This document shows, piece by piece, positions 31,217-42,521 of a DNA stretch of 64,000 nucleotides. The stretch comes from Prorocentrum cordatum (taxonomy: Eukaryota; Sar; Dinophyceae; Prorocentrales; Prorocentraceae). Made by a program: the position numbers and the translations under genes. The notes below the pieces were generated by a model. That model was not told where the DNA came from. It did no database searches and saw only the letters and a list, made by a program, of their open reading frames with translations. The stretch lies in contig CAUYUJ010012169.1 of NCBI GenBank assembly GCA_963575745.1, forward strand, positions 214,001 through 278,000. The letters are read 5' to 3'. Within the stretch, counting starts at the first letter, position 1. Every line of letters begins with the position of its first letter.

Positions 31217-31970
31217 TCCTTGTCATCGGTCACTCCCTTTCTTCGCGAGCCAGGCGCGTGCAAAACTAGACACGGCTGACATGCGCAGCCCCGCGAGAGC
31301 CCCAGAGTTGCTTTCGCACGGTCCAGCTGGAGCCCGGACTACAGCTGGGCAGTTCCGCCTGTGACGTCGGACGGGCCTTACCCATCGGTCGTTGAAAGGT
31401 ATTTGGGGGATTTTCAGATTCCAATCTACTTTAGAGTGCCTTCCTACTTCAATAATTGAGTGGCCTCATCTTGCCCGTCCTCTTCAGGGGGCGGGCGGAC
31501 ACCCAATCTACTCCAACGCCTTCCTACGTCATGTTTCCACTTACTTCTTCCGACCGATGGGTACGGTTGTGCCGCCAGCGGCCCCAGTTGAAGAACAACA
31601 GTGAAACAAGCATACGTTTGGAATCCCGCGCAAATTCCTTGGATCGGCGCTGGACTCCTCCCCTGGCGCGCCGAGCGCGCCGGGGGAGGCGCCGGAGGCG
31701 CCGACATGGGGGCTCTGGCGCTGACCCCCCAAGAGACCCGTGCGGAGCTTTGGAAGTTCCTGTTTATGCGGTGTTTTGTTTTTCTCGTCGGGGGAAAATG
31801 TGAGGACGCCCGCGTCTTCCACAGGAAGAGCTCAACAGAGGCCCGGTACACGCGGTGAACGCCAGATGCGCCGCGCGGCACTCGCCGTTCGCTTGGGCGG
31901 TCACCACCCAGAGGCCGCGCGGAGCCGGCCGCAGTGAAAGAAATGATCTCCACGAGGATCGGGACGATCG
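31217..31970. other. No recognised feature
   Basis: Unique sequence. No gene motif on either strand. Confidence 0.4.
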
Positions 31971-32168
31971 ACATGGGTACGGAAAGAAGGGTTGAAAAGA
32001 CCGACAGCAGTTTCTGTTCATTTTGAACAGGGCTCGCTGTCCGCGCCGCCGCGGACGTTGCTCACTGAAGACACAGCGCCGCCTGCCCAGCAGCGGCCGC
32101 TGTCGCTCTTGGGCAACAGGTGTCGTTGGGCCCTGTGCCCATTCTTGCCGTACCCATTTCGGGCGTCC
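31971..32168 (+). mobile_element. MITE-like foldback element, family B, copy 2
   Basis: Shares with 6895-7271 the order ATGGGTACGGAAAGAA, CAGCAGTTTCTGTTCA / TGAACAGG hairpin, CCGCCGCGG, CAGCGGCCGCTGT, and the right end TACCCATTTCGGGCGTCC (32151-32168). It lacks the central ~180 bp of copy 1. Its left terminal repeat is degraded. Confidence 0.7.
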
Positions 32169-32239
32169 GCAGAGGATGTGCAAGAGCTCGTGGCCGATTT
32201 GAGGAGGTGCTCGGGACACCGGCAGTGCCTGCCAACCCC

Positions 32240-32440
32240 GATGGTCCGCTACCGAAAATTTCCGGTAGCGCTCCGCAGAGATCGGTCGCTACCGAAATAC
32301 CGAAATGCAGCGCCCAATACCGGTATCAGAGCGTTCTGAAATCCGCTATTTCAACGCCCTCAAACGAAGATCCGGTCGCTACCGAAATTCGGGGTGCGTC
32401 GAAATCGCTACCGAAAATTTCCGGTACGTCGACCATCTGG
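32240..32440. repeat. Cluster of GCTACCGAAA motifs
   Basis: CGCTACCGAAAATTTCCGGT or its close variants occur near 32241, 32286, 32375 and 32402, in both orientations. The motif is nearly self-complementary. Confidence 0.7.
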
Positions 32441-34691
32441 GAAGCCGTAGTGCGGTGGGGCATTTCTGCTCGGCGTGCCTCCGCGGCGGCCCCGGCGACG
32501 CGCTGCCCCCTGCGAGCGGGATCGCTGGCGTGCCGCTCCGCCCCGCGGGGCGGGAGGCTCGGCAGGGCTCGGGGCGGGGGCGCCCGGGGACGGGGACGAC
32601 GAGGGGGCGTGCCTCCCCGAGGCGCGGCGGGTCGAAGCCGGCGGAGCGACGCGCGGAGCCGGAGTTCTGGACCGCACCTTTCCAGGCCTCCCAGCCGGGG
32701 TCCGAGCAGATCGGGTCGGAGGATCCCGCCGCATCGGCGGTGCGGCTCGATGTGTGCGCCCGCTGTTCCCCCCCCCCCCCACACACCGACGTCGCCCATG
32801 CATCGCCAGTGCATCGGGGATGCGCCGGCGATGCATCGGCAGCGCGTCGCGATCCTCCGACCCCATGTGCTCGCGCCCCGCTTGCGAGGCCGTCAGCACG
32901 CGCCCGCGAAACCTGGCGCATGTTCGTCCCGTGCCCTCCCTGGGCAGGCTCCCCGACGGGCAGCGGGCCTCCGCGTCGGCGTCGCCGAGCCGAGCGGCCT
33001 GGCCTCTCGAGGCCCCCGAGGCTCGCCTCCCGGCCGTTTCTCACCGCTGACGCGTCCTGTTGCCCAGCTGCTGGCGAGCGCTGGCGCCCAAGGCTCTCCG
33101 ATCCACTTATCTGCTGCCCTCGGCTGTATGATCCCCTCTCGTTCTGCGTCCTTCTGCCCTTCTCCTCCGTTCGTCGCACCCCGTGTGCGATATCAGCTCG
33201 TTTTTTTTTATCTAGATCGTGCGTTACACTGCGCCATACGGATAGACTCGTCGGCCGTGCATGCGCGGGCGATCTCGTGCAGGACGAGAGCGATTTACGT
33301 TCGCCGAGCCTCCTCGCACGCGTGTCCCCATCAGCTGACCCTCGTGTGCATTCTCGTTCCTTTCCTTTTCCTCGTGCTTCCGCCGGCGCTCTTTGTAACT
33401 ACGCTGCCCACTCTTCGCTCTCGATCTTTTCTTGGGCGCACTGGAATTCGCTCCAAATCGCTCGCGGTATCCAATTCAATTTCTCTCGCAATGACTGCGC
33501 GCGAGTGTGGCGACATTCTGGGTCGAGATCGCACAAACACACGCGCACACATGAGGCAGCTTGTGGGATTGTTAGGAATTCATCGCAGCGGGCGGGCTTC
33601 CACAAAACGGTGGCCACGCTCTTACACTTCCTCCTTGGCCCCACGACGTCTGCGCCGGGCATGGGCCCTTCGCCGCCTGACGACCGCCCTCACGCTAGGC
33701 GGGCGCGCCGAAGCAGCGCCAACAGCTACGCCGTGTCACCCGCCGCCAACTCGGACCAGTCTGCCTGAGAGCTCTAGGACATTTGGTATGACGATAATTT
33801 GAGGGCCGTGGATGCGCACGCTTGCGGTCTAGGCACGCATTGATGTGGCATAGTCGTTTCGCACTGGCTTTTCCTAAGGGGAACGGAGGCAGTGATGTAC
33901 AGGGCGACCAGCCTGCGTTTTTGAAAAGGCACTACCGCTAGTAGTTTGCGAGGGCGCTTCCAGCGAGCGTCTGCTCATAAGACCGCCTTCATTTTCACAT
34001 GGTGTCAGCTTCACACGTTGCCCCCTCCTTGGGGCGACGGCGCCACAGCATCTACACACTCCGCATTGTCATTTTGCCACATGTTGACACACATTCACTC
34101 TCGCGCGTGGGTGACGCCTTAGTTCATACCTATGTTGTTCCGACAAGGGGCCTTTATATTGCATCACCATCGCACGCCCAACACAGTGTCAAGGACATCT
34201 CGTCTCGATGATATCCGCCAGTTCGGGCCCTCAACAGGTGGCGGTCCGCCGCAACTCGCACCACTGTTTAGGCGAAGGGCGGTCGAGGAGCCTCCTCGTG
34301 TCATACGCGCGCTATGAGCAGGTCTGGCTTGGAGCGCCAGCCTAATGCCAAAGCTCCTGGATTTCCTGGACGGCTCGGCCTTGAACGCTGGTCCCTCTGC
34401 CTCGCACACGTTCGTCCAGCTCCACCCCATACAGGGCCTCCCCACACGGGAGGCCAAGTGTCCAGGCCACCCCAGCGGTTACAGGCCACACGCTGCTCTC
34501 GGGTACGGCAGTTTCCTGGCTCCTCCCGCCCAGGCAACGAACCGCCATGCCAGCAACACGCATCGTTGACCCCCAACACCATGCCTTCCTTGGCTTCGTG
34601 TGCTCCTTGCCTCCCCTCTCCCTCTCGAAACCGCCACCTATGCCTGTCCCAGGGGCACCTGACAGGGCGAGGCACGTCATGTTTCTACGCA
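32441..34691. other. GC-rich to moderate-GC stretch, no supported gene
   Basis: Two overlapping plus-strand frames (to 560 and 487 codons) cross 32120-33802, with minus-strand rivals. A GATGCATCGGCAGCG-type short repeat lies near 32800-32850. No family motif was found, and the frames enter from a MITE, so they are not called. 33800-34690 is unique, more AT-rich and empty of signals. Confidence 0.35.
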
Positions 34692-34854
34692 GTTCAGGAG
34701 GGAAAGAAACACCCAGACACAATGAATCGTCGACTCCCAGGAAAATATTGGAAAATATGTGAGTGGGGGGGAAGACAGAAACCCTGAACATGTGGAAAAA
34801 TATAGAGATTCCTGTTGTTTGTGTGTATTTATTTGCGTGTTTGTGGGCCCCTTC
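34692..34854 (+). repeat. Dispersed repeat R, copy 1
   Basis: TTCAGGAGGGAAAGAAACAC, then ATCGTCGACTCCCAGGAAAAT, GTGAGTGGGGGGGAAGAC and TTTGTGTGTATTTATTTGCG, ending GGGCCCCTTC. Four copies lie in the same orientation (38913, 42372 and 48586). Confidence 0.88.
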
Positions 34855-35026
34855 CGCAGCCCGAGCGAGCATCACGACTCGCCGAGCCAGACTGGCAGCC
34901 ACAAGCCAAGCGCCTGCAACGAGGCCCCTCCAGCCAGTGCAAGGGCCCCTTCCCCGTCTCGTGGACTTCGCTCTCCTGCTGGCTCCGCCTCCGCCTCCTC
35001 GCCCGCCTGCGCCGGCAGACAACACC

Positions 35027-35158
35027 TTGGCATCGCTCGGACGTGTGCAGTTTTCTTTCGGCGAGGACCATCGAGGAGCGTCCTTGACCATTGGCAGAAA
35101 AAACACGCACGAAACCGAAACAAAAACACAGGGAATGGACGTCCGAGCGATGGCCAGT
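35027..35158 (+). mobile_element. MITE-like element, family D, copy 1
   Basis: Starts TTGGCATCGCTCGGACGTGT and ends GGACGTCCGAGCGATGGCCA(GT), so the ends are inverted over about 17 bp. The ~132-bp core (CTTTCGGCGAGGACCATCGA) matches 53096-53231 closely. No transposase. Confidence 0.82.
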
Positions 35159-35765
35159 CATCTCCGCGGTGCCCCCCTCTCAGGACCGCGCAGACGACAC
35201 GCGCGGGGCGATCAAGGCCTCGCGCGCCATCGACGAGATGACCGACGCCATCTCGGCGAGCCAGGCGCCGGCGTGGTCGATGTTTCGGGCCTCCTCTCGC
35301 TGCTGCCTCGTCCTCCGCCTTCTCGTCATCTGCTCCTCGTTCTCGTCCTTGTCCTTGCCATCCTCCGTGTTCTCATCGTCGCCTTCACTATCCTCCACCT
35401 CATCTTGCCTTTCTATCCTGCTGCTGGTGCCGCTGCTTCTTCGTGATCCCCGCTGGGCAGGGCTTCTGCGAGTGGAGCCAAGGGGACAAGTCTCGGCGCA
35501 CATCCCGTACTTCGGTCCTGTGGGTGCACAGGGCCTGGGCTCAGGCTTTAGACTGAATCCTGTGCTGTCGGGCGTGCGTCGACGCACCTGCGAACGCAAC
35601 TGAACCTCGCGGACGCGCGAAGACGGTGGTGCATCTCGCTCGTGCCTCCCCCGTCCCAGCGCCGACACGGGCCGAGCCGAAGGTGTCGGAGCAGAGAGCC
35701 CGAGACCAGGGCCACGGCGCATCTTAACAGTTCGTGCAGCGACGAGGCATTTTGCAGAAGATACT
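35159..35765. other. No recognised feature
   Basis: Contains CTC/TCG-rich text at 35300-35440. No gene is supported. Confidence 0.4.
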
Positions 35766-36019
35766 GAGGAGGAGGAGGAGGAGGACGAGGAGGAGGAGGA
35801 GGAGGAGGGTGAGGAGGAGGAGGAGGAGGAGGAGGAGGAGGAGGAGGAGGAGGAGGAGGAGGAGGAGGGGGCAGGAGGCAGGAGGAGGGGGGGAGGAGGG
35901 AGGAGGGAGGGGGGGAGGAGGGGGGAGGGTGGAGGGGGGAGGTGGGAGGGGGGGACGAGGGAGGAGGGAGGAGGAGGAGGAGGAGGAGGAGGAGGAGGAG
36001 GAGGAGGATGAGGAGGAGA
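35766..36019 (+). repeat. GGA array
   Basis: Homopurine array with GGGGGGAGG slips and GACGAGG interruptions. A second short GGA run is at 36275-36328. Confidence 0.95.
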
Positions 36020-36392
36020 TATTGTCGGTGTCGGGGGGGGGGGCGATGCAGGATCGAGTCTGCGAAGAGCGGCGGGCCCTCGCCGAGGCGAGCAGCATCG
36101 GCAGAGAGGCTGCTCGCCGAGCGGAGAGGCCGGCCAGGCTCTGCCGTGGAGAGGTCTGTAGGAGAGCCAGGCCTGAGCCGGACTGCCGCCAGCAACCGCG
36201 CCAGGGCGGTCTGCGCCTCGGCTGGGCGAGCATCGGGCTGGTCGTGGTCGCACTCTCCCTCCTGGGCGCGGCGCGGAGGAGGAGGAGGAGGAGGAGGAGG
36301 TGGAGGAGGAGGAGGAGGAGGAGGAGGCCAGGACGGTCCTCGCCCCGGCTGGGCGAGCATCGTCAGGCGATCTCAAGCATGGATTAAGGGGG

Positions 36393-36540
36393 CGTGGATT
36401 AGCGACGGGCTCCGTTTCCATTGGAAATCGCGGATTTCTGCCGCCGAGCGAGGCGGCGCGGGCCGCCTTGTGGGGAGGGCACCTCCCCCGATCCATGGCT
36501 TTGGCGACCGCGCGCCAAATCCATGGATCGCTAATCCACG
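36393..36540. mobile_element. Foldback element, family C
   Basis: CGTGGATTAGCGA at 36393-36405 is perfectly inverted at 36528-36540 (TCGCTAATCCACG). Outside these, short GGGGGCG and CGCCCCC stretches also pair. The inside carries two partial ATGGATT/CCATGGATC echoes and GCCGAGCGAGGCGGC. Single copy seen; no coding capacity. Confidence 0.6.
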
Positions 36541-36722
36541 TCTGCGCGCCCCCGACATCGGGTGGTCGTGGTCGCACCTGCCCCTGCAGAGCGCACAGGG
36601 ACCGGGGACGGGAGAGGCGGGAGGAGCAGGCGGAGCAAACTTGCTGGAGGTAGGGGGGGGGCACTGCGGAGTGTCGCTCTGCGTTTTCGGCGCCCCCCTT
36701 CTCCCAATGTCTCTCGATCGGC
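36541..36722. other. Spacer
   Basis: Nothing recognised between the foldback element and the short ORF. Confidence 0.4.
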
Positions 36723-37007
36723 ATGGATGTCGGGCATGACGCGGCGCTCCCGTCCCAGGATGCTATCACCCAGCTTGACGCCGAGCTTGCGGAGACCGCC
36801 AAGCAGCTCGAACAGACGGAGATGGATATGGAGGTCGCGCGAGCACGCACAATCTGCATGACATGCAAATGCCCTCACTTGATATGTAAATGCACTGTAG
36901 GCCGCGCATTCATACTTCGTTGGAGGCCTCCGCGTGGGGAAGGGACTACCAGAGAAACCCGACGCCTCCATAGCATTTTCTTCCCAAGGCGAGGGTCAAA
37001 TGGCTAA
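36723..37007 (+). CDS. Short hypothetical ORF, 94 codons, possible exon
   Basis: The N-terminal part (TQLDAELAETAKQLEQTEMD) has heptad-like leucine spacing that could form a short coiled coil. It is followed by a cysteine cluster CMTCKCPHLICKC near residues 47-59. The composition is more protein-like than surrounding frames. No family recognised; the metal-binding idea comes only from the Cys spacing. It may be one exon of a longer gene or a decayed fragment. Confidence 0.3.
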   Translation: MDVGHDAALPSQDAITQLDAELAETAKQLEQTEMDMEVARARTICMTCKCPHLICKCTVGRAFILRWRPPRGEGTTRETRRLHSIFFPRRGSNG

Positions 37008-37807
37008 GCCATGTGACCCTCATACTGGTGCCTGGCGACCGATGTTGTCATCTGCCAACTGCCTCCCTCTTGCAGTCGGGGCGCTGCAGAAGGAACCCTT
37101 TTCGTTTGGGAGGGGCTCAGTGTTCCTGAGTTGTTTTGCAGTTGGCCTTAGGTTTTCCATAGCTCTTCGATGGGAAATCGAGGTTCAACTTATCGAAACA
37201 ATGGGCCTCGTTCCTTCTTGAGGGTTCCTCAGGTCAGCGCCCCGACTGTAAATCAAACTCCCACGAGTGCGAAAGTCGTGATGCCATCTCGTCGGCGCCA
37301 TTCATCGGTATGCGCTTGCTGGGGCCCTGGGCCACCACGGGCTGCCAGGCCCGAGGGCCAGAATGGCAAGGCAGCCCACTTGCGGCCGGGTGGAATCAGG
37401 ACCGAGAGCAGACGATATGGCATCACCACGTTTTCTCGGGATGCGTGGCCACTGCGCTGGGGCTGCCTCGTAGATGTCGAGGTGCGTGCGTGACGTATCG
37501 GCGGTGCCCGCTCTCTCGCGTGCAGGGCTTGGCTGCGCGTGTGCACGTCTGCTCGGGCACAGCGGGAGAGGGCGAGTGCGCAGAAGTGCGTGCGCACGTG
37601 CGCGAGTGCGTGGGCGCGCGCGTGCGTCCGCGCGGCTTTGGCTTGGCCCCCAGAGGGTGCTTCCGAGAAGGCACGTGTTTCTGTCTCCCCCGTGCCACGC
37701 TCGGACCTGTGACAGCTTCCACCGCGCGGCCCGACCCGCGACAGGGCGGCACAGGCCCAGACCCCGCAGCAACGGCACGATCCTTTGGGCACCGGCTCGC
37801 GCACACA
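37008..37807. other. No recognised feature
   Basis: Unique. GTGCGTGCGCACGTGCGCGA-type alternating purine/pyrimidine text at 37585-37630 could favour Z-DNA. Confidence 0.4.
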
Positions 37808-37912
37808 GATACTGCTGGGAAGTGTGTTCAGCTGGCCCAGCTCTAATGCACAGGTATCTTGATACTGCTGGGAAGTGTGCTCAGCTGGCCCAGCTCTGGT
37901 GCACAGGCGCCC
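37808..37912 (+). repeat. 53-bp tandem duplication
   Basis: GATACTGCTGGGAAGTGTG begins at 37808 and 37861. Both units contain CAGCTGGCCCAGCTCT and TGCACAGG. Confidence 0.9.
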
Positions 37913-38912
37913 TGCTGCGCTGGCAGTGCGGGCACGAGCCCCGTCTCTCCTCTGGGCCGGCTTCTGACGTCGGGCTCGTTGGACGGCGGTGCGCTTGGCA
38001 CGGATTCTGTGGTGGAGCGAGGACCCCTTCGCCAGCCCGTAGCGGTCATCGCGAATTCGACCACACAGACGCGCCTCATGGGCCGACGACACACCAGCGG
38101 CACGCGGCCTGACTAGGCGCCGTCCTGGAAATAGCACAGCCGACGGCCCGACGAAGCCTACACCGCGACCCATGAAGCCCCCCTGATCTGCAATACCGGC
38201 CAGCTCTGAAGTCGGCGTTGTCTGGCGGTCCGCTGTATGTGCACTCCAGACGGATGTGGACCGCCTGTCCTGGCACCAGCTCTGACACTGGCATCGGGCC
38301 CTGCGTGCGTTTCTGGGTGCGGGCCCTCGACGTCAGTCCCCCCCCCTGGAGCAAGCTACGACGAGACGTTCGTTGCACGTCCCGTTCGTCGCTACGTGTT
38401 CGGGCTCTCGCGTACGCGGCGACAGGCGCGTGGCTTGGGCTGCACACCCAGCGGGACACGGGCCCACCGAGCCGCCTCCCGTTGACCAGATGATGACCAC
38501 AAGCTGGCGCACACGCCTCGACCTGCAGACGAAACGCGATGCTATCCCTGCCCGCACTTCTGACTTTGGCGCGGGTGTACTCTGCAGGCCGCCACGCCTG
38601 TCACCACGTTGACTCGTGGGCCCGCCCCGCTCCAGGCCGCACCCATGACGACGGCCAGCAGCGCGCTGCCCATTTCGGCTCGCACACCACCCACTTCTTC
38701 GAACGGCGAGGCCATGATGGCGACGGCGTGTGACGTGCAGCACGACGCCCTTGATAGGCTGCCCTCCACGGCCAGAAACAAGTGGCAACTGGCCCATCCA
38801 CGAACTGCAGCCGTGACACTTGGCCACCGTCCTGCTGTGGGCAAAGGTTCCACAGGACCATATTCGATTGGTTCGTATGTGAATATGGCATGGCGCGCGC
38901 GTGGGGCGAGCA
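37913..38912. other. No recognised feature
   Basis: Unique sequence; no gene is supported on either strand. Confidence 0.4.
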
Positions 38913-39068
38913 GCTCAGAAAACACACAGACACAAGTAATCGTCGACTCCAGGGAAAATCTGGGAAAATACGGGGAGTGGGGGGGAAGACGAAAGCCCAG
39001 AAAGTATTGCAAAATATGGGAAATCCAGGGATTAGTGTGTATTAATGTGTATGTCCCAGGGCCCCTTT
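38913..39068 (+). repeat. Dispersed repeat R, copy 2
   Basis: CTCAGAAAACACACAGACAC, AATCGTCGACTCCAGGGAAA, GGGGAGTGGGGGGGAAGACG and TGTGTATTAATGTGTATGTC, ending GGGCCCCTTT. Confidence 0.88.
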
Positions 39069-40656
39069 ACAGACGTAAGGGAGCTGCCTGCCCTGGCGCG
39101 AGCTTTGGTGTCTGAAGCCTGCGACGCGTACAGTCTGTTACGCGGGCCCGAGCATAGCTCGGCTGCCTCTGCCGCACCGCCCTGCTTGCCAGCTGTGGCA
39201 TCCCGCCGCTCGCGTGGGCAAGGGAGAGCCTCGGAGAGCACGTGCACGCGCGCGCGCAGTTGTGCGTTCGGCGCGTGCGGTGTGCGTGCGTCCGAGCCGA
39301 GGTGGCTCGGATCATTCCTTCCTGGGTATCCTCCCGTCGGGTGGTCTCTCTGATGAGGTGTTCAGCGCTCTCGTCGAGCAGCTGCGTGCCCTGACGTGTT
39401 GGGACCGTCACGCTGTGGCCAGCGGGAGGCCAAGGGTGACTGGGGCAGAGATGCGACCTTCAGGACTGGGCCGTGCCGCTCTTGGCCCATCGGCGGCCGA
39501 CCTTCGCACGATCGGCCGACCCGCGCGCCCTCACCGAGGGCCTCTCCCCAGTGCACCTCTCCCGCTCATCCGCCGCATCCTTCTCACTGCCGTGCTCTTC
39601 AGGCTGCTGTCGGTATCCCGTCCTACCCTGCCAGGCCATCAAGAAGCAGCGCAGTGAGGACCTCGCTGGGCTGCCCGTGTCGCGATCGCTGCTCGGGAGT
39701 TGTAGTTGGGAGGTCGAAAACCAGAAGAATCACGTTCAGCCTTGCCGCACATGACATGTCACCATGCCATGAGGTTTCCCCGGGATGTTTCTGTACTTCT
39801 ACGGCCCCTGGGGATCTTGTCGGCCCCACCCCGCCACTTTAGCCCTTCGCCCCCCACAAAATCTGTCTTGCTCCTCCCGCGCCAGAGGTGGGAGAAGTTG
39901 GCAGGATAGAGGACAGACAAGACATGAACCACGCAGAGCTCGGTCTCCCTCCTCCGCGGAGATCCCCAGAGGACCCCACCGGAGACCCCGCGAAAGGCCC
40001 CATGGAGGATTCGAACACACAACAAACAAGAGCTGGCAAAACTTCTGATAACCTCACCCCCCCTCTGCCCCACCGGTGCTGCCCCCCTCGAGCGAGGATC
40101 TGGCCCACCGCGTCGGGGACCTCTCGGCGCGGCTCCGCGCCGGGGGTCCATCCAGCGCCAACCGGTCGGCCGAAGGCAAGCTAGGCCTGGACGAGGAGGA
40201 AGAGGAGGAGAGAGCAGTAGATGGAGGGGTGCCAGGAGGAGGGAAGGGGGCTGTGGGCCCGCATCCGAGAGGCCTCCAGGGGCCCGCAGAGGCCTCGAGA
40301 GAGGAGGTAGGGGGTAGGAGGGAGAAGGAAGGAGAGAGGAGGAGGAGGAGGAGGAGTGAGGTCGGAGCGAGCCCGACGAAGTTCGAAGTTCAAGGGCCAG
40401 CGGATAACACCTTACCGGGGTCTGCAGATCCGGCCGCCGGCTTGCCAGCATCAAAGCACGCGGGCGCAGGAGCATGCCGCCTACCTGGCCGCCAAGAAGG
40501 ACGACGAGGATGCGGCAGCGATGGTGGCTTCTGCCAAGGATTGTATTGCCCTGCGCAGTGAAGGGAGATCGTGCCGAGGGAGGTACAAGCGAGAAGCAGA
40601 CGCACTGACGGCGCCGTTGTTCACCCTCTCCTTATTCACATGAAGGTGCGGTGGCG
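39069..40656. other. No recognised feature
   Basis: Mostly unique. Short GGAGGA runs near 40192-40212 and 40338-40356. Several ~100-codon frames without motifs. Confidence 0.35.
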
Positions 40657-40661
40657 GATGG

Positions 40662-40720
<59 letters not shown>

Positions 40721-40914
40721 GTAATGATGATGATGAAGATGATGGTGATGATGATGATGATGGTGATGATGATGCTGATGATGATGATGATGGTGATGAT
40801 GTGATGTAGATGATGACCATGATCATGATCATGGTGATGCTGGGGCTGATGCTGATGCGGATGTGGATGCGGATGATGATGATGCTGATGATGGCGATGA
40901 TGATGATGATGGTA

Positions 40915-40949
<35 letters not shown>

Positions 40950-41232
40950 CATCATTACAATGATGATTATGATGACGCTGGTGATGATCATGATAGTGAG
41001 GATGGTGATGAGGATGATGTTAAAGATGCTGATGATGCTGATGATGCAGTGGTGGGGATGATGATGACCGTTGCGGTGATGGTGGTAATGATGATGACGA
41101 TGTTAAGGTTGATGATGAGGATGATGATGATGATGGTGATGATGATGTTGATTGATCATGTTGGTGATGAAGATGTTGATGATGATGATGCTAAGGATGA
41201 GGCTGAGCACGGGGATGAGGATGATGATGTTG

Positions 41233-41264
<32 letters not shown>

Positions 41265-41422
41265 GATTATGGTGATGATGATGATGGCGGTGGTGTTGGT
41301 GGTGGTGACGATGATGACGATGACGACGGTGGTGATGATGATGGGGATGAGCAGGAGGAGGAGGATCCTCTCGCTGATGATGATTATACTGATGGTGGTT
41401 GTGATGATGAAAATGATGCCAC

Positions 41423-41481
<59 letters not shown>

Positions 41482-41523
41482 GTGGTGATAAGGATGATGA
41501 TGGTTGTGGTGATGATGATGACT
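40657..41523 (+). repeat. 867-bp GAT array with interruptions
   Basis: GAT units with GGT, GCT, GAC and GAA variants, purest at 40663-40710 and 41420-41480. A poly-Asp/Met frame spans it, and the opposite strand reads poly-His/Ile. Confidence 0.95.
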
Positions 41524-41699
41524 ATAATTCCAGCTTTCAGGGCATGAGTTGTTTAGCGAGCGTTTTCTTCCAACCTCTCTTTTCCCCTTTAGGGAGGGGT
41601 TTACCATTTCTCCCTATTCGTGAATTCCCGCCCCCCGCACGATCGGCAGCCAACCCGTACCCATGACGACCCCCCCCCCAGCCCTATCAAAAACATGCA

Positions 41700-41900
41700 A
41701 CATTCATTTTGCCTGGAGCATGGGCGGGCGCCCCGCGACCACTTTGCATTGGTTGTTGATAGGGACAGCGGGGGTGCCCGCATGCTACTTGCTGCACGCA
41801 GGCCAACCTGCCTGGCAACAAAAGCCATACACAGTACGTGTTGCTTCCAAATCTGCAGCATGCGCGGGTGCCCCGCGGCCAGTTCGCCTTAGTTCTTGAC
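41700..41900. repeat. ~140-bp duplicated segment
   Basis: GAGCATGGGCGGGCGCCCCG near 41717 and CAGCATGCGCGGGTGCCCCG near 41856 start two related segments. Both continue with TTNGCNTTNGTTNTTGANAGGGA. On the minus strand they read related peptides (NAKWSRGARPC and KANWPRGTRAC). Confidence 0.65.
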
Positions 41901-42182
41901 AGGGATACTCGGGTGCTGCCTATGTGTTGGGAGGGCGGGCGGGGGTGAGCGAGTCGGCTTGCGCCTTGTCGACAGGAGGTGTCTTGATCCCTCCCCATAC
42001 CCCGTCGCCTGTCTTTGGAAGGGAGGCCCCGCGACCGATTGGAGCGTCCAAGAAGGTCTCGGCGAGCAGGCACAAATCACGTATGTTCCAGAAGTGTTGT
42101 GCCAGTGTAAAAAATTATTTGCTTAAGAACAAAAAGGAAAGGAAATGTTGTGCCAGTGTTGGCCTCAGGGGGGGGGCTAATT
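41901..42182. other. No recognised feature
   Basis: Unique. GTTGTGCCAGTGT occurs twice, near 42095 and 42145. Confidence 0.4.
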
Positions 42183-42345
42183 AGGGGCCCTCCCCCTTCT
42201 TGAATCAAACTCGCCACAGGCGGCCTCAGGATGACCCCCCAGGCCCCCGGGAGTGCCCCCCACGGGCGCCCAGGAGTCCCCGAGAAGCCCCCAGTGGGTC
42301 CAGAAGAGGCTCCCAAGAGACCCCCCGGGGGACCCAGCTCCTTCC
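42183..42345 (-). repeat. Degenerate GGGGCC-family repeat, complement orientation
   Basis: CCCCCCAGGCCCCC and CCAAGAGACCCCCC-type text. Confidence 0.4.
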
Positions 42346-42371
42346 ACGCCGCGCAGTCATCCCGCGGATGA

Positions 42372-42521
42372 CTCAGGAGAGAAAAAAACACAGACACCAT
42401 TAATTGTCGATTCTCAGGAAAATATGCAAAAATATGGGAAGCGTGGGGGAAGACGATAATCGGAAAATATGGGGAACCCTATTATTTGTGTGTATTTATT
42501 TGTATGTCCCAGGGCCCCTTC
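42372..42521 (+). repeat. Dispersed repeat R, copy 3
   Basis: CTCAGGAGAGAAAAAAACAC, ATTGTCGATTCTCAGGAAAA, GCGTGGGGGAAGACGATAAT and TTTGTGTGTATTTATTTGTA, ending GGGCCCCTTC. Confidence 0.9.

Noticed and set aside
32120-33802. 560-codon plus-strand open frame
   Set aside because: It starts inside a family B element, overlaps an equally long frame in another phase and long minus-strand frames, is Arg/Ala/Pro/Ser-rich and shows no domain. High GC explains it.
37585-37630. Alternating GTGCGC tract as a regulatory element
   Set aside because: It could adopt Z-DNA, but there is no adjacent gene or motif to support a function.
40005-40020. tRNA T-arm-like GGATTCGAAC
   Set aside because: No acceptor stem, anticodon arm or D arm could be folded around it.
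40863-41666. Acidic poly-Asp protein across the GAT array
   Set aside because: The frame is the repeat itself, and equally long Met- and His-rich frames exist in the other phases.
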